Positions 59,695 through 64,000 of a DNA stretch of 64,000 nt are shown one piece after another; positions within the stretch are counted from its first letter, which is position 1, and each line of letters begins with the position of its first letter. The stretch spans positions 14,240,546 to 14,304,545 of the forward strand of contig NC_135571.1 of NCBI RefSeq assembly GCF_964340395.1, read 5' to 3'. The notes below the pieces were generated by a model, which saw only the letters and a program-made list of their open reading frames with translations, ran no database searches and was not told where the DNA came from. This stretch comes from Glandiceps talaboti (taxonomy: Eukaryota > Hemichordata > Enteropneusta > Spengelidae). The position numbers were made by a program, and so were the translations under genes.

Positions 59695-61027
59695 TTCAGG
59701 CCACTTATTCCAAGGTAACACAAATAATGAAATATAAATACTTGATGAAGGAGTAGGCCTAGGAGGAACGAAAAGAATCTGCAACAAGAACTTTCGTCAA
59801 AAGAGTAGTTTCTCAAGATGACAATGACATAATTATGACAGAAAAGGAAAACGTGATCGCGCTAAAAGAAAATGTCTTGGCAAAAAAAGAACCACTTTTA
59901 GCATCATCAAAGGGTTGCTTAAAGAACATGCAAACAGATTATTTGGGCAAAAAACAGCAAATATTTTAAAAAGAAATAAGAAGAATTGGAAAATCGGGAA
60001 GAAAAAATTGAATTAAGGAAGCTTCTGTTAGATGCAAGAAAAGAAAATTTGACAGAAAGAAAACGAATTAGAGAGACAGGATGCTGAATTCAAAAAGAAA
60101 CTGGGAGTAGCAACGAACAATCAAACCGACTTCACGCATGGTTTGAAAAGTTACTTAATAAGAAGGAAAAAAGTCAAGAGAGGCGTACCGGCGTGGAATT
60201 GAGCTGGAAAAAATGGAAAATAAAGTAGAAGCACGATTGAGTGATATTAAGAGAGAACAGAAGTTCGACTTAGAGACATTGAATAAGTTCTTGAAACGAC
60301 AGGAGATGAACTTACTTCACTAGAATCTCTTTGGCTAAAGCAGCAAGAAAAATAAGTATGAAGATAATAAAAGCTGTGAACTTGAAAGAAAAACTAGAAG
60401 ACGAAAGGAAAACATTAATTAAGAGAGCACCGCTGAACAAAAGTTGAAAAAAGATATCACAGGGAGAACAGGTTAATTTTGATGAACAGAGAAGATTTCT
60501 GACAGCTGAAGATGTTAAAAGTAAAAATGGAGAAGATAATGGTGATAGGAGGAAGATTACAAAACATTGAGAATCTGGTAAGAAGACAAGATTCCAAAAC
60601 ACAGAACAGTATCTATACTCGATTCGCTCCTTTATAATGCAATTAAGAATTACTCAATGATACCCTTGTTCTCATATCTTAACTATTACGAATATTTAAC
60701 TTTTCAAAATATTTTCCATGTCTTCCCAACCGTTGCATTACTGTAATAAAGTATTTCGAAATCATAATCACGTTATACCTTGTGGAAGTTTACACAAAGC
60801 AATGCCATATTGTTCAACATAGAGGGCGATACTGATTTTAGTGTATGTGTAATCTCAACAGACCACCAAACATGTTTGTTGGATTGAAGTGTAATGAACA
60901 ACTAATCAGGCTTTCAAATAAAGTGACAGATTCAAGTCGCTATTGAGAACGATATTGTGGTGATGACTGTGAGATAACGACTACAAATGTTGAAGAGAAG
61001 AAAGAAGGCGTAGTGAAAAACTTATAA
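59695..61027 (+). pseudogene. Frameshifted remnant of a coiled-coil / Cys-His-rich coding region
   Basis: Several short frames in different phases on the + strand read as a Lys/Glu-rich coiled coil: EELENREEKIELRKLLLDAR near 60000, ERQDAEFKKKLGVATNNQTD near 60072, ELEKMENKVEARLSDIKREQ near 60202, LKEKLEDERKTLIKRAPLNK near 60380. Downstream come CGSLHKAMPYC near 60782 and KCNEQLIRLSNKVTDSSRY, a stop, then RYCGDDCEI and EEKKEGVVKNL ending near 61027. Adjoining blocks are separated by single-base frame changes or stops, so the copy looks dead. I do not recognise the family. Assembly indels are an alternative explanation. Confidence 0.5.
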
Positions 61028-61029
61028 TC

Positions 61030-61845
61030 TGTGAGGCTGGAATAGAGATACAATACAGAGGAATGTTTCTACACAACTATTTGGTTTAACAATGATTTAA
61101 CAAAACACATGAACAAATATATCACATGTACAAATATAAGCAGTTGTAATGATTCAATAAAGTATCTTCGATAAAAATTCCGTTTCGTGAGAGGTTACAA
61201 AATTCGATTATTTGCTCTCCAGTATAATCTCAGACCACTGTAGATCATTTGAGTGGTCTGAGGTTCGACCGTTGAGTAAGTGTATTAATTGGACGATTTG
61301 GAATTCAACTTTCAGGCACGTTCATAAAACATGTTCATATTAATACCATAAGTATGCCTAACATTATCAATATTAAAACCCATGCACCTCGCATCATCTT
61401 GCAATTTATTGTCTCTCCTGCATCAAGTCGATCGTATAGCGTGTTGCCCTCAACCATTACAACAACCTATAGCTACGCGTTTTAACGTCTAAACGTTATA
61501 TTTTCGCATTGCATGGATGATACTAATTTAACGAAAAGTGCCTACGTTGTCTCTGTCATTTCTTCGAGGTAAATTCCGCTCTGAAACTTTTACATGCATA
61601 TTCAAGGTTATCAATATTCATGTTGGGTTTAACCAATTACTAACATTGTATAAACTTTTCAATTTCCAACACAGACTGTTTAGAAAGCTATACTTCAAGT
61701 TTCGTCCTATCAAAAGCAGACTGAAGTAATTACAAAGCACTCAAACGAAAAATTTTCGAATTAAATTTTGCAAACAGTGAAGAATTTAGGCATTCTCGCA
61801 AACCAGAACTGTTATTTCTTTCGCGACACTGCGAAATAAAGCGAG
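61030..61845. other. No gene recognised
   Basis: Unique sequence. An open frame at 61538-61729 has no recognisable similarity. Confidence 0.5.
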
Positions 61846-61850
61846 TCGTG

Positions 61851-62180
61851 GACGGCGCCGTAAAAGAGGCTGTGGTTTTCGACGATGATTATTAAAGGTG
61901 GTCAACCTGGGTGCTCTTTTACGGCGTGATGACATTGATACGCAGGTACACAGGGGCGTGTAATATTTCATATATTGTTGTTTTCTTATTGCTTAGAATG
62001 TCGTTTTCTTAGGAAAATATCATACGAATCTTGCTGCTACAAATGTATCAATCTCTATACTACTAAGAAATATTAGTCTCTTCCCCTTACATATAGGAAT
62101 ATATATTAATCAAAAGGTTGTTATATTTAGTCTGTAGACCTGGAAAATAACAATCTATGAAATATTACACGCCCCTGTGC
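61851..62180. mobile_element. Nested inverted repeats
   Basis: gacggcgccgtaaaagag (61850-61867) pairs with ctcttttacggcg (61914-61926). Separately, cacaggggcgtgtaatattt (61950 on, 24-bp perfect arm) is the reverse complement of 62156-62179. Possibly parts of one or two foldback elements. Confidence 0.6.
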
Positions 62181-62249
62181 GCAGGTACAGTCAACCAAAC
62201 TTTTCTTGCCAAATGTGTTAAATGCAGGATTGCACCAAGACAAAGTTCT

Positions 62250-62520
62250 GCCCCCCCCCCCCCCCCGCAATTTTGTCAGGCTACGGCCATGGGGGGGGGG
62301 GGGGGTTTCCATCAGGTTGATGAAAAGTCATTGAAACCCCCCCCCCCCCCCTGTAAAAATGAAAATAGGCTGACCCCTATCACTGAATTCTAAAACATTT
62401 CGAGTAATAATTGCAAAGCTGAAATATTTTTACGGGAAAAAAAGTTTGATAACATCTCGACAATAAAAGGTAGGGGGAAGAGCTTGATGACATGTCCAAT
62501 TCTCACGGGGGGGGGGCTAG
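62250..62520. repeat. Clustered long C and G homopolymers
   Basis: Runs of C at about 62252-62266, G at about 62291-62306, C at about 62337-62352 and G at about 62507-62517. Possible G-quadruplex or hairpin-forming tract (C run followed by G run). Confidence 0.9.
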
Positions 62521-62650
62521 TGGGTCTACCCCTAGAAGCTCTGGAGGCAAACGTAACGCATAAGTGTGGAGCTCGAGCTTGCGTTTTCATTTAAGCCCGA
62601 CATGTGTACGTGTATTTCTTAGCTAATGGATCGCGAACCAGTTTTATCCT

Positions 62651-62762
62651 AGTCTCGGTTACCCAGACTCTCGTCACTGTAGGCACTGCCTACGAGACCT
62701 CCCCAAACGTTTGGGAGGTCTCGGCAGTACCCCCACCGACGAGAGTCTGGGTAACCGAGACT
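62651..62762. mobile_element. 112-bp palindromic element with 11-bp flanking direct repeat
   Basis: Ends AGTCTCGGTTACCCAGACTC and GAGTCTGGGTAACCGAGACT are exact inverted repeats. A second palindrome (gaggtctc/gagacctc around cccaaacgtttggg) forms the centre. The same 11 bases, agttttatcct, stand directly before (62640-62650) and after (62763-62773), as expected of a target-site duplication. Confidence 0.88.
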
Positions 62763-62779
62763 AGTTTTATCCTGACCGT

Positions 62780-64000
62780 GACCGGTAGCTGACCTGTGAA
62801 ACAAACTAATCTCGCTACTCCAACCGGGGATGGAATCATCCATTTTTTTAAAAGGGGGAACGATCCCAGGAAGCTATTTTCAATGGTCATTTTTTACGTT
62901 TAAAAACAAGAGTTAAACAATTAAAATTGTGCTTAGATAACTCTTTAATAGTGTTATTTTGGAATGACGTATCGTTCTAACTCAAAATTTGGAGTGTTTC
63001 ACATAAATTTTAATGTGTCTCGACCTCTAAATTACCCTATCGCCTAGCAACAAGATCACAACTGCGCACTAACCGCCATTTTGAATATCTGACACCAGCA
63101 ATTTTATACTGAGTTCTGACATCACCGATGTTACAATTATTTCAAGCTACAAGAAGTTAAGAGAAAGAGGTAAGGAGACATGCATTGAACATGTTGCTTG
63201 TCAATTGTGTATCTAGATTCCTTCGTACAAGTAAGCTTCATTTGGAAACGTGTATACTTCCGAATTTGTGTGTATCGTGATCCCGTCTGGAAATGTTTGA
63301 GTGTATTATTCTTAGTATTGTCTTTACTTTATTCTGTTTTAAACGTCAATCGATTGATTTTATTGAACACATACATTTACCTCCAATCGCAGGACACCGA
63401 CACTGGCATTTTTTAAATATTGGATATGTACGTAGGAAGACAATATTCAATATATAATATCCGATCCCAACTTTCGAGTTTGTTTATATTGTATTATTGT
63501 ACATGTACAGTCCTGCTTGACCGGTCCCTTACTCCATACGCAAGTATGACTAGTTTATGTGCACCTGATCAGCTAATCCGTCTTTATAAACTATAGTATA
63601 GTATATATAGCTAAAATGACGCGGGCTTGATGTTCCGCTCATGAGACATTACATTTTTGACACAGAGCTACATGTATATGTATATTTTAGTTATATTTCA
63701 ACTCTAGATGAACAATAATACTACACAACACACACACAGCAGGATCCTTTGCACAGTCACATTAAAAACTTATATGCATTGTTATTCTTTCACAGTGTAG
63801 TAAAAACAGACTTTATTGAAAACATTACATATGGTCTTGGTGGTTTTAATGACTGCAATTGTTTATTTTCTAACTGATAGTCAACATTTCAACTTGACTA
63901 ATTGTACATCCCCACTGTGCATGGCACCTACATGTACATGTATAGTACACTGTTGTAACCATGTCATAAGACAGTTCTAATGTTATAGAAGACATACATC
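62780..64000. other. No gene recognised
   Basis: AT-rich sequence. 63609-63655 is a stray copy of the 13.0-kb gctaaaatgatgtgggcttg repeat. No exons recognised. Confidence 0.55.

Noticed and set aside
61850-61926. tRNA-like or structured RNA hairpin
   Set aside because: Arms pair, but no cloverleaf, anticodon or TPsiC box pattern could be fitted; it better fits a foldback element.

Overview
The window is nuclear DNA of an invertebrate animal. It is AT-rich, its one clear gene is split into small GT-AG exons by long introns, and it is crowded with minisatellites, microsatellites and foldback (MITE-like) elements. Composition and repeat style fit a marine invertebrate such as a lophotrochozoan, hemichordate, echinoderm or cephalochordate. 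The sequence alone does not let me name the species.

One gene dominates. On the + strand between 9246 and 42976, sixteen exons can be joined in a consistent reading frame into a diacylglycerol lipase of the DAGL-alpha type. They encode four transmembrane segments (three well seen), the cytosolic alpha/beta-hydrolase domain with GHSLG nucleophile motif (31884-31898), catalytic Asp (33823-33825) and His (37962-37964), and a long Ser/Pro-rich C-terminal tail ending at a TGA at 42974-42976. The shortest spliced form gives about 1000 codons. Human DAGL-alpha has about 1040 residues, so only the first exon or exons (N-terminus, start of TM1) lie outside or were not recognised. The enzyme would cleave diacylglycerol at the sn-1 position to make 2-arachidonoylglycerol-type monoacylglycerols.

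The most striking property of the locus is that exon/intron boundaries of this gene have been duplicated repeatedly. The 3' end of the exon at 20221, together with the first six intronic bases (gtaagt), is present as 22 head-to-tail 69-bp units. Each unit ends in its own perfect 5' splice site and all stay in frame. The acceptor of the TM3 exon is duplicated in frame (45 bp). The donors of the exons at 28509, 31848 and 37871, and more weakly the acceptor of the exon at 33768, also have decayed tandem copies. The exon at 22900 runs on in frame for 134 extra codons past its donor, which may give a truncated isoform without the catalytic Ser-Asp-His.

Layout: 1-9245, intron or upstream DNA with minisatellites (67 bp, 22 bp, 22 bp) and foldback elements; 9246-42976, the DAGL gene, whose introns hold large tandem arrays; 42977-44150, probable 3' UTR with a 34-bp array; 44150-57750, no recognised gene, many short arrays; 57755-59139, a large CCATGG-centred array; 59695-61027, a frameshifted remnant of a coiled-coil/Cys-rich coding region; 61850-62780, palindromic elements; to 64000, nothing recognised.
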